64,000 nt of DNA, from positions 1 to 64,000 of the forward strand of contig CAZHWR010000002.1 in the NCBI GenBank assembly GCA_964536085.1, given 5' to 3'. Below the pieces are notes generated by a model. That model had not been told where the DNA came from, made no database searches, and saw only the letters and a list, made by a program, of their open reading frames with translations. Origin of the DNA: CAZHWR01 sp964536085. Its GTDB lineage: Bacteria; Bacillota; Clostridia; Oscillospirales; Ruminococcaceae. This document shows, one piece after another, positions 32,363 to 41,406 of the stretch. Within the stretch, counting starts at the first letter, position 1. Each line of letters opens with the position of its first letter. Position numbers and translations under genes: made by a program.

Positions 32363-33053
32363 CGGGAAAATGGAATATGTAGCTGAGAATATAGCTGCCG
32401 CCAGGGATAAAATTAAAAACGCTGCAGTACTGGCGGGAAGATCGGTTCAGGATATAGCGTTTATGGCGGTTACAAAGACTGTGGCTCCCGAAATAGTGAA
32501 CAGGGCGTTTGACTGCGGGATAAGGCTGTTCGGTGAAAACCGTGTGCAGGAATATCTTTCTAAAATCGACAGTTATAAATACAACCCCGAAAATACACAC
32601 TTTATCGGGCATCTTCAGTCGAACAAGGTAAAGTACATTATTGATAAGGTGTCTATGATAGAATCAGTCAGTTCGATTAAGCTGCTGAAAGAAATTTCAC
32701 GCTGCGCCGTTAAAACGGGTATAACAATGCCGATTTTGCTTGAGGTAAATATTGGAAATGAACAGACCAAGAGCGGGTTGCTTCCGGAGGAACTGAATGA
32801 AGCTGCCGCCGTTGCCGACGAACTGGACGGAATTTTGCTGCGCGGCTTGATGGCTATACCGCCTAAAAATAATTCAGACTATTATTTTGCTAAAATGCAG
32901 CAAATTTTTGTTGACATTTCGCAAATAACATTAGATAATAGTAATATAGATACTTTATCTATGGGAATGTCGGGCGATTATCAAGCCGCGATAAAATACG
33001 GCAGCAATATTGTAAGGCTCGGTTCAGCCGTTTTCGGCGAGCGAAAGTATTAG
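32343..33053 (+). CDS. yggS: YggS-family PLP homeostasis protein
   Basis: 236 residues. Single-domain TIM barrel binding pyridoxal phosphate; PLP lysine is Lys45 in FMAVTKTV. Other family motifs: GENRVQEY, THFIGHLQSNKVK, SMGMSGDYQAAI and VRLGSAVFGER. It buffers PLP and has no known catalytic reaction. AAAAGGAAAAG precedes the ATG inside the upstream gene. Next to sepF, a conserved arrangement in Gram-positives. Confidence 0.95.
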   Translation: MTNKRLSGKMEYVAENIAAARDKIKNAAVLAGRSVQDIAFMAVTKTVAPEIVNRAFDCGIRLFGENRVQEYLSKIDSYKYNPENTHFIGHLQSNKVKYIIDKVSMIESVSSIKLLKEISRCAVKTGITMPILLEVNIGNEQTKSGLLPEELNEAAAVADELDGILLRGLMAIPPKNNSDYYFAKMQQIFVDISQITLDNSNIDTLSMGMSGDYQAAIKYGSNIVRLGSAVFGERKY

Positions 33054-33138
33054 TGTCAGCAGCCAAATCGGATTCACTTATGTGATTGTTTGAAATTTTA
33101 TTGCGAATTGCCGTTTGTATAAGAAAGGAATGGATTCT

Positions 33139-33603
33139 ATGAGTTTTGTGGACAAGTTTAAAGTAATAATGGGCGTTGGGGACGACGCAGAGTATGATGA
33201 CTACGATGTTGAAAACGGTGCGGCCGATGAAATAATCACCAAAAAGGCGGACGAGGAAGCTTTTGATTATGAAGGCGTGAAAGAGCATCAGGGCAAAAAG
33301 AACAAGGTCGTCAATATTCATACGACCACTCAGCTCAAGGTTGTTCTTGTCAAGCCTGAGCGCTTTGAAGACGCAAGCTCTGTTGCCGATCACCTTAATG
33401 CGAAGAGAACCGTTGTGCTGAACCTTGAATCCACTAATAAGGATATTTCCCGCCGTATCGTCGATTTTCTTTCGGGCGTTGCGTATGCTAACAACGGTCA
33501 GATAAAGCGCGTCGCCAGCAGTACGTTCATCATCACTCCGTTCAATGTCGGAATAATGGGCGATCTGCTTGATGAGCTTGAAAATAACGGAGTATATTTC
33601 TAA
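33139..33603 (+). CDS. sepF: Cell division protein SepF
   Basis: 154 residues from ATG 33139 (MSFVDKFKVIMG), AAAGGAA upstream; ATG 33130 is an alternative. N-terminal membrane-targeting amphipathic helix (SFVDKFKVIMGV), acidic linker, and C-terminal SepF core (VVLVKPERFEDASSVADHL, TVVLNLESTNKDISRRIVDF, FIITPFNVGI). It tethers FtsZ to the membrane and shapes the septum. Confidence 0.95.
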   Translation: MSFVDKFKVIMGVGDDAEYDDYDVENGAADEIITKKADEEAFDYEGVKEHQGKKNKVVNIHTTTQLKVVLVKPERFEDASSVADHLNAKRTVVLNLESTNKDISRRIVDFLSGVAYANNGQIKRVASSTFIITPFNVGIMGDLLDELENNGVYF

Positions 33604-33609
33604 GCTCAA

Positions 33610-34356
33610 ATGGGTAACAACGACAGGCTCTTTGAGGCAAAAATAAACGATTTGTTCAGCCTTTCTCAAAGCAGGGATATCGTTCGTTTTTCATCGTTTT
33701 TGGATGAAAAGGAACAGTTCATTGCTGAGAATATTGCAAAAAACAAAGGGCAGGATTATATGTTTTTCGGCGGTTGTGAAAACACCGTCCGAAAAGTTTT
33801 AGGCGTTTTCCCCGATTATATGAGTCCGCATGAATCGGAATTTCCGATAACTCCCGTCACTGCTGAGTTTAAAAGTGAGTACAGCCTTTCCCACAGGGAC
33901 TTTCTGGGTTCGCTGATGGCTTTGCAGATAAAGCGTGAGGCGGTGGGTGATATCGTTGTGGGCGGGGGAAAAGCAGTTGTGTTTTTGTTGAGCAAAATTG
34001 CTCCGGTGGTTTTGTCCGAGCTTACAATGGTCGGCAGAGTCGGAATTATGCTCAGCGAAGGCATCGGGAATTTTCAAATGCCGGAGCAGAGATTTCAATC
34101 TATAATTGGCTCTGTGAGTTCGGTCAGGCTTGATTCAGTCACCGCGCTTTTAACGGGCATTTCTCGGGAAAAGTCCGCCGCGCTGATCAAAAGCGGGGGA
34201 GTAAATCTTAATTACCGCGAGGAATTGTCCGTCAGCCGAACGCTTTGCGATGGGGATATTATAAGCATCAAAAAGCATGGAAAATACATTTTTCGCGGCG
34301 CTGAGGGCATCACCAAGAAAAACAAGCTGCGCATAGCTTGCGACAAATACATTTAG
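33610..34356 (+). CDS. YlmH-type S4-domain RNA-binding protein
   Basis: 248 residues. YlmH family: a folded N-terminal part (about 1-170) and a C-terminal S4 RNA-binding domain (about 180-240; RLDSVTALLTGISREKSAALIKSGGVNLNY is split over strand and helix). Family members bind ribosomal or tRNA-like RNA and are linked to ribosome rescue and to the division cluster by position. It starts 7 bases after sepF. Confidence 0.88.
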   Translation: MGNNDRLFEAKINDLFSLSQSRDIVRFSSFLDEKEQFIAENIAKNKGQDYMFFGGCENTVRKVLGVFPDYMSPHESEFPITPVTAEFKSEYSLSHRDFLGSLMALQIKREAVGDIVVGGGKAVVFLLSKIAPVVLSELTMVGRVGIMLSEGIGNFQMPEQRFQSIIGSVSSVRLDSVTALLTGISREKSAALIKSGGVNLNYREELSVSRTLCDGDIISIKKHGKYIFRGAEGITKKNKLRIACDKYI

Positions 34357-34368
34357 GAGGTAACTGTT

Positions 34369-35142
34369 TTGAATTCTCACGATATTAAAACCACCCAGCT
34401 TGACAAATCCGCTTTCGGTTACAAGGCGGATTCGGTCGATAGTTTTGTTGACAGCGTGTATACATATGCAAAAGAGCTTGAGGATAAAAATGCGGTTTTA
34501 GAGAAAAAAATCGCAGTTCTTGCAAAGAAGATTGAAGAATACCGCGCGGACGAGGGCAACATGAAAGAGGCGCTTCTTGGCGCGCAGAGATTAGGTCAAA
34601 CAGTCATAAACGAGGCGAATGAAAAAGCCAATGTTGCTGTCGCTGAGGCAAATCTTAAAGCAGAAAAGATTTTAAAAGATGCCGAGGATGAAGCAGAGAA
34701 AAAATCCAAGGAGCTGAAGCTTCAGATAGCTTCTGAAGAAAAGGCGCTTTTGAAGATGAAAAAAGAGGTCTCTGAATTTAAATCCAAGTTGCTCACGATT
34801 TATAAATCCCATCTTGATGTTATAACAGCTCTGCCTGAAATCGAACAGCCGGAGAAGGAATCTGATGAGCCTGAACAGAAGGACGTTCAGATTTCCGAAG
34901 AAAACAACGCTGATAATTCCGCCGCAGACGCACAGGATAATAATGAATCCAAAGACGGTGACAGCGCGGACGGCAATACTTCTGAAAACGGCAAAAATGA
35001 TGATAACAGCGAGGATAAGCCTGTATTTAAAATTAATATGAAAAATTATGCCGATTCTGATTCTAAATCGAATAATAATCGTTCTAACGATGATTTTACC
35101 GCTAAATTCGGCGAACTCAAATTCGGCAAAAATTCCAAATAA
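34369..35142 (+). CDS. DivIVA-domain protein
   Basis: 257 residues from a TTG start with AGGAGG overlapping the stop of the previous gene. N-terminal DivIVA lipid-binding segment (LDKSAFGYKADSVDSFVDSVY, about 9-29), then a long coiled coil (about 30-165), then an unusually acidic, Asn/Asp/Ser-rich tail (about 165-225) and a short conserved end (FKINMKNY, KFGELKFGKNSK). It marks negatively curved membrane at septum and poles. Place in the sepF-ylmH-divIVA-lspA order supports the call. Confidence 0.9.
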   Translation: MNSHDIKTTQLDKSAFGYKADSVDSFVDSVYTYAKELEDKNAVLEKKIAVLAKKIEEYRADEGNMKEALLGAQRLGQTVINEANEKANVAVAEANLKAEKILKDAEDEAEKKSKELKLQIASEEKALLKMKKEVSEFKSKLLTIYKSHLDVITALPEIEQPEKESDEPEQKDVQISEENNADNSAADAQDNNESKDGDSADGNTSENGKNDDNSEDKPVFKINMKNYADSDSKSNNNRSNDDFTAKFGELKFGKNSK

Positions 35143-35211
35143 TGTACTTTAAATAGGTTGCTGTGGTTTTGCTGTGGCAGCCTATTACTTTGCGGACGAG
35201 GAAGAAATTTA

Positions 35212-35688
35212 ATGACTGTTGTTTTTGCATTTTTAATGGCGGCAGGGCTTGTGGTGGTCGACCAGCTTATCAAGGTTTTGATAAATTACTGTATCCCGGT
35301 CGGCAGCAGTATACAGCTTATTGACGGCGTTTTATATATATCCAATGTTAAAAATACGGGCGCTGCATTCAGCATGTTTGGGAACCAAACATGGCTTTTG
35401 GTTTATTTGACTGCGGCGGCGCTCTTGTTTATGATACTTCTTATAGTGCTTAAAAAAATCAGGGCGAGATTTTTGGTTTATTCGCTGTCTACTGTTGTTG
35501 CCGGCGGGATAGGGAATCTTATTGACAGGATTATTTTCGGTAAGGTAACCGATTATATAGACGTTCGGATAATCAATTTCGCAATATTCAATTTTGCCGA
35601 TTGCTGTGTTGTTATCGGATGTATTTTGATTTTGGTATACGTTGTTTTTTTAGAAAATCGAAAAAAGGATAACAAGCTTGAAGGGTGA
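35212..35688 (+). CDS. lspA: Prolipoprotein signal peptidase (SPase II)
   Basis: 158 residues from ATG 35212 (MTVVFAFLMA), GAGGAAG upstream. Four membrane helices. Aspartyl protease residues Asp114 in KVTDYIDV and Asp130 in FNFADCCV; NTGAAFS and GGIGNLIDR are also conserved. It cleaves lipoprotein signals such as that of the 10981 gene. The 69 bases before it hold nothing but its ribosome binding site. Confidence 0.95.
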   Translation: MTVVFAFLMAAGLVVVDQLIKVLINYCIPVGSSIQLIDGVLYISNVKNTGAAFSMFGNQTWLLVYLTAAALLFMILLIVLKKIRARFLVYSLSTVVAGGIGNLIDRIIFGKVTDYIDVRIINFAIFNFADCCVVIGCILILVYVVFLENRKKDNKLEG

Positions 35689-35707
35689 ACTTTCAAGCTT
35701 GTTTCGT
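35671..35707 (+). terminator. Hairpin overlapping the lspA stop
   Basis: 12-bp perfect arms (AACAAGCTTGAA 35671-35682, TTCAAGCTTGTT 35692-35703) with a 9-base loop that contains the lspA stop codon. Only a short T-run follows (TTTC), so it is a weak terminator or an mRNA-end processing hairpin ahead of the rluD-like gene. Confidence 0.55.
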
Positions 35708-35721
35708 GAGAGGACAGCTGA

Positions 35722-36639
35722 ATGGAGCAAGAAAAAATGGACATTAAAGCGGGCGAGCTTGATTCCGAAAAGCGGCTGGATAAATTTATAGCCGACAGTA
35801 TCGACGGCAAATCTCGTTCTTTTTTGCAAAAGCTGTTCTCAGAGAACAGGATTTTGAAAGGCGGTAAGCCGCTTTCAAAAAGCTATAGGGTAAAACCGGG
35901 CGACGAAATCAGTGTTATACTGCCGCCGGTGCGTGAAAGCAGCGCCAAACCGCAGAATATTCCGCTGGACGTCGTTTACGAGGATGATTATCTGCTTGTA
36001 GTCAACAAGCCTAAGGGGATGGTGGTTCATCCGGCGGCGGGAAATTATGACGGTACGCTTGTAAATGCATTGCTTTATCACTGCGGGGATTCTCTTTCGG
36101 GAATCGGCGGAGTGATACGACCGGGCATAGTCCACCGCATAGATAAAGACACAAGCGGTCTTCTGATAGTCGCCAAAAACGACTATTCGCACGTTTTTTT
36201 GGCTCAGCAAATTAAAGAGCACAGCTTTTCCCGTCAGTACGAGGCTGTGGTTTACGGGCGCGTAAAGCAGGACTCAGGCGTTGTCGACGCTCCGATAGGT
36301 CGCAGCGAAAAGGACAGGAAAAAGATGTGCGTTACCGAAAAAAATTCTAAAAACGCGGTCACAGAATACGAGGTCGTAAATCGGTATGAAAGATTTACGC
36401 ATGTCCGATTGACACTTAAAACAGGCAGAACACATCAGATAAGAGTTCATATGGCGTATTTGGGGCACCCTGTTGCGGGGGACGCGGTTTACGGTCCGAA
36501 AAAGGTGATAACAAAGCTTTCGGGTCAGTGTCTGCACGCAAAAACTATCGGATTTATTCACCCAAAGACAAAACAATATATGCAGTTTGACAGTAATTTG
36601 CCCGATTACTTTTTATCCTTCATAAACTCATTGCGATAA
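35722..36639 (+). CDS. RluA/RluD-family pseudouridine synthase
   Basis: 305 residues. N-terminal S4 domain (RLDKFIADSIDGKSRSFLQK), then catalytic domain with HRIDKDTSGLL, catalytic Asp141. KTGRTHQIRVHMAYLGHPV is the conserved RluA-type motif. It probably modifies 23S rRNA (RluD class), from its place behind lspA, though the exact uridines are not readable. ATG 35722 lacks a perfect ribosome binding site (GAGAGGACAGCTGA upstream); ATG 35737 is an alternative. Confidence 0.93.
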   Translation: MEQEKMDIKAGELDSEKRLDKFIADSIDGKSRSFLQKLFSENRILKGGKPLSKSYRVKPGDEISVILPPVRESSAKPQNIPLDVVYEDDYLLVVNKPKGMVVHPAAGNYDGTLVNALLYHCGDSLSGIGGVIRPGIVHRIDKDTSGLLIVAKNDYSHVFLAQQIKEHSFSRQYEAVVYGRVKQDSGVVDAPIGRSEKDRKKMCVTEKNSKNAVTEYEVVNRYERFTHVRLTLKTGRTHQIRVHMAYLGHPVAGDAVYGPKKVITKLSGQCLHAKTIGFIHPKTKQYMQFDSNLPDYFLSFINSLR

Positions 36640-36720
36640 TCTTAAGGTTGTGATATTATATTCTTGCCGTCTTGCGAAAAAGCGCGGCAAATGTAAAATC
36701 CTGATGATTGAAAGGTGCCT

Positions 36721-37518
36721 ATGGATAATTTTAATATGCTGCTGTTCACCGATCTCGACGGGACGCTGTTAACTCACGACAAACGCATTTCCGATGAAAG
36801 CGTTGCGGCGATAAGCCGATTGCGGGCGCACGGCGGTGACGTTACCGTCGCCACGGGGCGTTCGGTTGAATCCGCAAGAAGATATGTTGATATGGCAGGG
36901 ATAACGCTGCCGGTTATTGTGTACAACGGCGTTATGATATATGATTATAAATCCGAGAAGACTTTGTGGAACGATATGCTCACCGACAAGGCTTTTAATT
37001 ATGTTAAGATAATTAAAGACCGCTTTTCCAATGTTGGAATCGAGGTTTTGCGTAACGATAAAATTTATGTTATTGCATCGAACCGTCACGTTAAAGAGCA
37101 TATCGAGATAGAAATGCTTGAGTATGTTTCGTGCGAGCTTTCAGAAACGCCCAAGAATTGGTTTAAGGTGCTGATGGCGCTGGACGAGTGCGATATTCCA
37201 ACCCTTGCAGAATTTATAAACGAGCAGGGCTTTGAGGACGTTTACTGTATTCAGACGAGCAGAAATTATTTTGAGATGCTTCCCAAGGGCAGCAGTAAGG
37301 GCAACGCGATGAAGATACTTTGCTCTCTTTTGGGTAAGGATATTAAAGACACGGCGGCAATCGGAGATTACAACAATGACTGCGAGATGATAGAGTATTC
37401 CCGCGTCGGCGGCGCTATGGGAAGCGCACCGGACAGCGTCAAGTCAGTTTCGGACGTTATCTGCCCCGACTGCGAGCAAAACGGCTTTGCATATTTTGTC
37501 GACCATATTATAAAATAA
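36721..37518 (+). CDS. Cof-type HAD phosphatase
   Basis: 265 residues from ATG 36721, GAAAGG 6 bases upstream. HAD motif I FTDLDGTLL (Asp11 nucleophile, Asp13), motif II VATGRS, cap domain, motif III Lys in KGSSKGNAMK and motif IV GDYNNDCEMI. The Cof-IIB layout fits sugar-phosphate or flavin-phosphate phosphatases; the substrate is not predictable. It precedes the transketolase pair. Confidence 0.9.
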   Translation: MDNFNMLLFTDLDGTLLTHDKRISDESVAAISRLRAHGGDVTVATGRSVESARRYVDMAGITLPVIVYNGVMIYDYKSEKTLWNDMLTDKAFNYVKIIKDRFSNVGIEVLRNDKIYVIASNRHVKEHIEIEMLEYVSCELSETPKNWFKVLMALDECDIPTLAEFINEQGFEDVYCIQTSRNYFEMLPKGSSKGNAMKILCSLLGKDIKDTAAIGDYNNDCEMIEYSRVGGAMGSAPDSVKSVSDVICPDCEQNGFAYFVDHIIK

Positions 37519-37547
37519 ACAATTTGCGCTGGAAAGGAAGAATAAAC

Positions 37548-38390
37548 ATGGATAAAGCCCGTAAAAACGAGCTTCAAAAAATTGCGTGCAGGGTCAGAAT
37601 GCACGTTATCGAGGGAACCTACAACGCAAAATCAGGCCATCCGGGAGGATCGCTTTCGGTGACGGACACTCTTACGTATTTGTATTTTGACCGCATGAAT
37701 GTGAATGCCGACAATCCGTCCGATCCAAAGAGGGACAGATTTGTCCTGTCAAAGGGTCACTGCGCGCCCGCGCTTTACGGAGCTTTGGCTGAAAAGGGAT
37801 TTTTTCCGATTTCGGAAATCAAAAATCTTCGCAAAATCGGCGCGTTTTTGCAGGGTCATCCCGATATGAAAAAAACTCCGGGCATAGATATGAGCACGGG
37901 CTCGCTGGGTCAGGGAATATCCGCGGCCTGCGGTATGGCTATGTCGGCTAAAATATCCGGCGATGATTATCGTGTTTACGCGGTATTGGGCGACGGAGAA
38001 TCCCAGGAAGGTGAGGTTTGGGAAGCGTTTATGTTCGCTTCACACTATAAGCTGGATAACCTCTGTGTCGTTATTGACAACAACGGGCTTCAGATAGACG
38101 GCGCGGTTGACGATGTAATGTCGCTTGGTGATATCAAGGCGAAGCTTTCGGCTTTCGGATTTAATGTTATCGAGATCGACGCGCACGATTATGACCAAAT
38201 TGAAAGCGCGTTTGACGAGGCTGAAAAAACTAAGGGAAAACCGACCGCGATAATTCAAAAGAGCATTAAAGGCAAGGGCGTTTCTTTTATGGAGAACAAG
38301 GTCAACTGGCATGGAAGCGCACCCAATGCCGAGCAGTATGAAAAAGCAATGAGCGAGCTTAAATCAAAGCTTGAGGAATTGGAGGGATAG
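37548..38390 (+). CDS. Transketolase, N-terminal subunit
   Basis: 280 residues from ATG 37548 with AAAGGAAG upstream. It carries the thiamine diphosphate-binding half: SGHPGGSLS, LSKGHCAPALYG, and the TPP motif GDGESQEGEVWEA ending in NN. The C-terminal pyrimidine-binding half is the next gene, 3 bases away. Split transketolases of this type are common in Clostridia. They interconvert pentose and hexose phosphates. Confidence 0.95.
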   Translation: MDKARKNELQKIACRVRMHVIEGTYNAKSGHPGGSLSVTDTLTYLYFDRMNVNADNPSDPKRDRFVLSKGHCAPALYGALAEKGFFPISEIKNLRKIGAFLQGHPDMKKTPGIDMSTGSLGQGISAACGMAMSAKISGDDYRVYAVLGDGESQEGEVWEAFMFASHYKLDNLCVVIDNNGLQIDGAVDDVMSLGDIKAKLSAFGFNVIEIDAHDYDQIESAFDEAEKTKGKPTAIIQKSIKGKGVSFMENKVNWHGSAPNAEQYEKAMSELKSKLEELEG

Positions 38391-38393
38391 GCC

Positions 38394-39344
38394 GTGGCGG
38401 AGGTAATTAAAAAAGCAACGAGAGAGAGCTACGGCGAAACTATCGCCGAGCTTGGAAATACAAACGATAACATCGTCGTGCTCGACGCCGATTTGGCAGA
38501 GGCGACAAAAACCAAAACGTTTAAAATTGCGCACCCCGAAAGATTCATCGACTGCGGTATTGCCGAACAAAATATGATGGGCGTTGCAGCCGGTCTTGCT
38601 GCGAGCGGAAAAACCGTGTTTGCAAGCTCGTTTGCGATGTTCGCCGCAGGGCGCGCGTTTGAAATAATCAGAAATTCGATATGCTATCCGCGCCTCAACG
38701 TTAAAATCGGCGCGACCCACGCAGGGATATCCGTCGGGGAGGACGGCGCAACGCACCAGTGCTGCGAGGATATTGCACTCATGCGCTGTATACCCGATAT
38801 GGTTATTATCAATCCTGCGGACGATGTTGAAGCGAAAGCCGCAGTAAGAGCGGCGGCGGAGTATGTCGGACCTGTTTATATGCGGTTCGGGCGGCTTGCT
38901 GTTCCCGTATTCAACGATTCTGCAAGCTATAAATTTGAAATAGGAAAAGGAATAACTCTCAAAGACGGCAGCGATGTTACAATAGTGGCAACCGGGCTTA
39001 TGGTGAACGAAGCGATAACTGCGGGCGAAATGCTCAAAGAGCAGGGAATCGACGCGCGCATTATCAACATTCACACAATAAAACCGATCGATCGCGAGCT
39101 TATATTAAAAGCCGCGCGTGAAACCGGAACGATAGTTACCGCCGAGGAGCACAATGTTATCGGAGGATTGGGAAGCGCTGTGTGCGAGGTTGTAAGCGGG
39201 GAATATCCTGTTCCTGTTATACGCTTGGGCGTGGAGGATACATTTGGCTGTTCGGGTCCCGCCGTGGAGTTGCTTAAAAAATTGGGGCTTACGGCTGAAA
39301 ATATAGCTCAAAAGGCAAAACAGGCGATTGAGCTGAAAAAATAA
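38394..39344 (+). CDS. Transketolase, C-terminal subunit
   Basis: 316 residues from a GTG start, GGAGG in the end of the preceding gene. Pyrimidine-binding domain with DADLAEATKTKTF, catalytic Glu in CGIAEQNMMGVAAG, and the C-terminal transketolase domain (GSDVTIVATGLMVNEA, VTAEEHNVIGGLGSAV). Partner of the N-terminal subunit; the two must assemble to be active. Confidence 0.95.
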   Translation: MAEVIKKATRESYGETIAELGNTNDNIVVLDADLAEATKTKTFKIAHPERFIDCGIAEQNMMGVAAGLAASGKTVFASSFAMFAAGRAFEIIRNSICYPRLNVKIGATHAGISVGEDGATHQCCEDIALMRCIPDMVIINPADDVEAKAAVRAAAEYVGPVYMRFGRLAVPVFNDSASYKFEIGKGITLKDGSDVTIVATGLMVNEAITAGEMLKEQGIDARIINIHTIKPIDRELILKAARETGTIVTAEEHNVIGGLGSAVCEVVSGEYPVPVIRLGVEDTFGCSGPAVELLKKLGLTAENIAQKAKQAIELKK

Positions 39345-39350
39345 TATGAT

Positions 39351-39376
39351 AAAAGCCGCACATGTCTGCGGCTTTT
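39351..39376 (+). terminator. Intrinsic terminator after transketolase
   Basis: AAAAGCCGCA/TGCGGCTTTT stem with a 6-base loop followed by T-rich sequence, 7 bases after the stop. Confidence 0.9.
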
Positions 39377-39416
39377 TAAAATTAAAAAACGAGCAATGAA
39401 AGAACGGTGACATGCT

Positions 39417-40088
39417 ATGGTAAAGTTTGACAACGACTGGGATGAAATTTTAAACGGAGAATTTGACAAGCCGTATTACCGCAAGCTGCATAATTTTTTG
39501 AAATCGGAATACAGACACCATGTGATTTACCCCGATATGTACGACATTTTCAACGCGTTTAAATACACTCCGTACGCCGACGCGAGAGTGGTTATTATCG
39601 GGCAGGATCCTTATCACGGCGCAGGGCAGGCGCACGGGCTTTGTTTTTCTGTTAAAAAGGGGATCGCGCAGCCGCCGTCGCTTGTGAATATTTTCAAGGA
39701 AATTCAAAGCGACCTCGGAATCGCTCCGCCGCACCACGGCGAGCTTACACACTGGGCAAAGCAAGGAGTTTTGCTTTTAAATACTGCGCTTACTGTGCGT
39801 CAGGGTCTTGCCAACAGCCACCGCAACATGGGCTGGGAAATCTTTACCGACAGAGTCATTGAGCTTATGAACGAAAGGGAACAGCCTGTTGTGTTTTTGC
39901 TGTGGGGCGCAAACGCAAAGCAAAAAGCAAAGCTTGTAACAAATTCCCAGCACAAGATCCTGACTGCGGCTCATCCGAGTCCGCTTTCGGCATATAACGG
40001 TTTTTTCGGTTGCCGCCATTTTTCAAAAACAAACGAGTTTTTGCAGTCGGTGGGCGAAAGGCCGATAGATTGGTCAATACCTGAATAA
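39417..40088 (+). CDS. ung: Uracil-DNA glycosylase
   Basis: 223 residues, typical family 1 length. Water-activating loop IGQDPYHGAGQAHGL with catalytic Asp64; uracil-binding VLLLNTALTV; minor-groove loop HPSPLSAYNGFFG. It removes uracil from DNA after cytosine deamination or dUMP incorporation. Stands alone behind a terminator. Confidence 0.97.
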   Translation: MVKFDNDWDEILNGEFDKPYYRKLHNFLKSEYRHHVIYPDMYDIFNAFKYTPYADARVVIIGQDPYHGAGQAHGLCFSVKKGIAQPPSLVNIFKEIQSDLGIAPPHHGELTHWAKQGVLLLNTALTVRQGLANSHRNMGWEIFTDRVIELMNEREQPVVFLLWGANAKQKAKLVTNSQHKILTAAHPSPLSAYNGFFGCRHFSKTNEFLQSVGERPIDWSIPE

Positions 40089-40146
40089 TTTTTATAAATG
40101 TGCAGACAATAGCTTTCAGAAAAACTAACATTCGGAGGTTATTGTT

Positions 40147-40575
40147 ATGAAAGACGATGAAAAGCTGTTGAATGAGATTCATAAAAACGCGCGTGTCGGC
40201 AAAGGAACACTTGAAAGAGTACTTTCTTCGATTGGTGAGATCGACATTTGTGATGATTTGAAGCGTCAGCTAAAAGGGTACGACGGCTTTTGCGACAAAA
40301 GCAAGCAGATGCTTGAAAACGAAGGAAAACAGGTGAACAAGTCCGATACTTTGCAGAATCTTTCGATGGGTATAGGAGTTAAAATGAATCTTATGATCGA
40401 CGATTCCTCATCCCACGTGGCGCAGATGGTTATCGAAGGAAGCAACATGGGCATTATTGATATGACTAAGGCGCTTAACGACGGAAAAAGCATTGCCAAG
40501 CCGTATAAAGAGCTTGCCGAGGGACTTATACAGTTTGAGCAGAACAATATCGAGTCGTTAAAAAAATATCTTTAG
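40147..40575 (+). CDS. Small helical protein of unknown function
   Basis: 142 residues, soluble, strongly predicted helical. CGGAGG ribosome binding site upstream. The later part (HVAQMVIEGSNMGIIDMTKAL, then PYKELAEGLIQFEQNNIESL) reads like two helices of a ferritin-like four-helix bundle, but the Glu/His metal pattern is not clear enough to call a diiron site. I do not recognise the family with confidence. Flanked by ung and a strong terminator, so it is probably a single-gene transcript. Confidence 0.75.
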   Translation: MKDDEKLLNEIHKNARVGKGTLERVLSSIGEIDICDDLKRQLKGYDGFCDKSKQMLENEGKQVNKSDTLQNLSMGIGVKMNLMIDDSSSHVAQMVIEGSNMGIIDMTKALNDGKSIAKPYKELAEGLIQFEQNNIESLKKYL

Positions 40576-40580
40576 AGCAA

Positions 40581-40619
40581 AAATCGGCTGATCCTTATTT
40601 GGAATCAGCCGATTTTTTT
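40581..40619. terminator. Intrinsic terminator between convergent units
   Basis: 12-bp stem (AAATCGGCTGAT / ATCAGCCGATTT) with an 11-base loop, followed by TTTTTTT on the plus strand and flanked by A-runs that would give T-rich sequence on the other strand. Confidence 0.92.
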
Positions 40620-40653
40620 GTAAAATAAAACCCTCGGGCAGCCCGAGCGAGGC

Positions 40654-41385
40654 TCAGCCTTTTTTCATTTGACGTAAAAATGCAGTCACCGCCAGGATTA
40701 ATATTGATACCGCATATCCCATGACCCAAAAGATGTGCGGGAATATTCCATAAAGGTCGCCGTTTAATACCGCCTGCTCCAATTTTACAGCGTGAACAAA
40801 CGGCAGGACGTTCGCGATATTTTCAAACCATCCGCCGACGAGCGACAAATCAAACCATATCCCCGAAAGCCACGCGGACAGGTTTGTCAAAATCGCACCG
40901 CATATTCCGCCGACCTGCTTGTCGTTAAAAATGCTTCCGCACAAAAGTCCGAACGCGATAAAAAACAGTGCGCAGGGGATTATGAACAGACAGGCAAGAA
41001 TAATGTTTCCGCATGGCTTTAGTCCGAATGCGAACGCCGCGATATAACAGACTATACATTGTAAAACCGCAATCGGAATCACAGGAAGCATATAGCCCGC
41101 TATGTATTCGCCTGATTTGAGCGGAGTTGTATACAGCCGCGTTAAAAACGCACCCGAACGGTCCTTTGCTATGATTAATGCAGAAAAAAGAGTTATGAAA
41201 GAAAGACCGAAAACGGTTATTCCGGGAGTTAGCGAGTCGATTTCAAATAAGCTCACGGGGACGTTTTTTTGTATGATACTCAGCAGCGCCAGAACCACAA
41301 GAGGAAATCCCAACCCGAAAGCTATACTGAGCGGGTCGCGCAGGATTTCCTTTGCGGTGCGCGCGGAAAATACTAAAGCTCTCAT
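40654..41385 (-). CDS. ABC-2 type transporter permease
   Basis: 243 residues with six hydrophobic segments and a large outer loop after the first, the ABC-2 membrane fold used for drug, lipid or polysaccharide export. KDRSGAFLTRLYTTPLKSGEYI is the typical cytoplasmic coupling region of the family (given here in two parts of the same loop). Third gene of a tetR-ATPase-permease operon; 21 bases after the ATPase. The substrate is unknown, probably a toxic compound given the TetR control. Confidence 0.9.
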   Translation of the reverse strand: MRALVFSARTAKEILRDPLSIAFGLGFPLVVLALLSIIQKNVPVSLFEIDSLTPGITVFGLSFITLFSALIIAKDRSGAFLTRLYTTPLKSGEYIAGYMLPVIPIAVLQCIVCYIAAFAFGLKPCGNIILACLFIIPCALFFIAFGLLCGSIFNDKQVGGICGAILTNLSAWLSGIWFDLSLVGGWFENIANVLPFVHAVKLEQAVLNGDLYGIFPHIFWVMGYAVSILILAVTAFLRQMKKG

Positions 41386-41406
41386 GTGAAGACCCTTTCA
41401 GATTGT

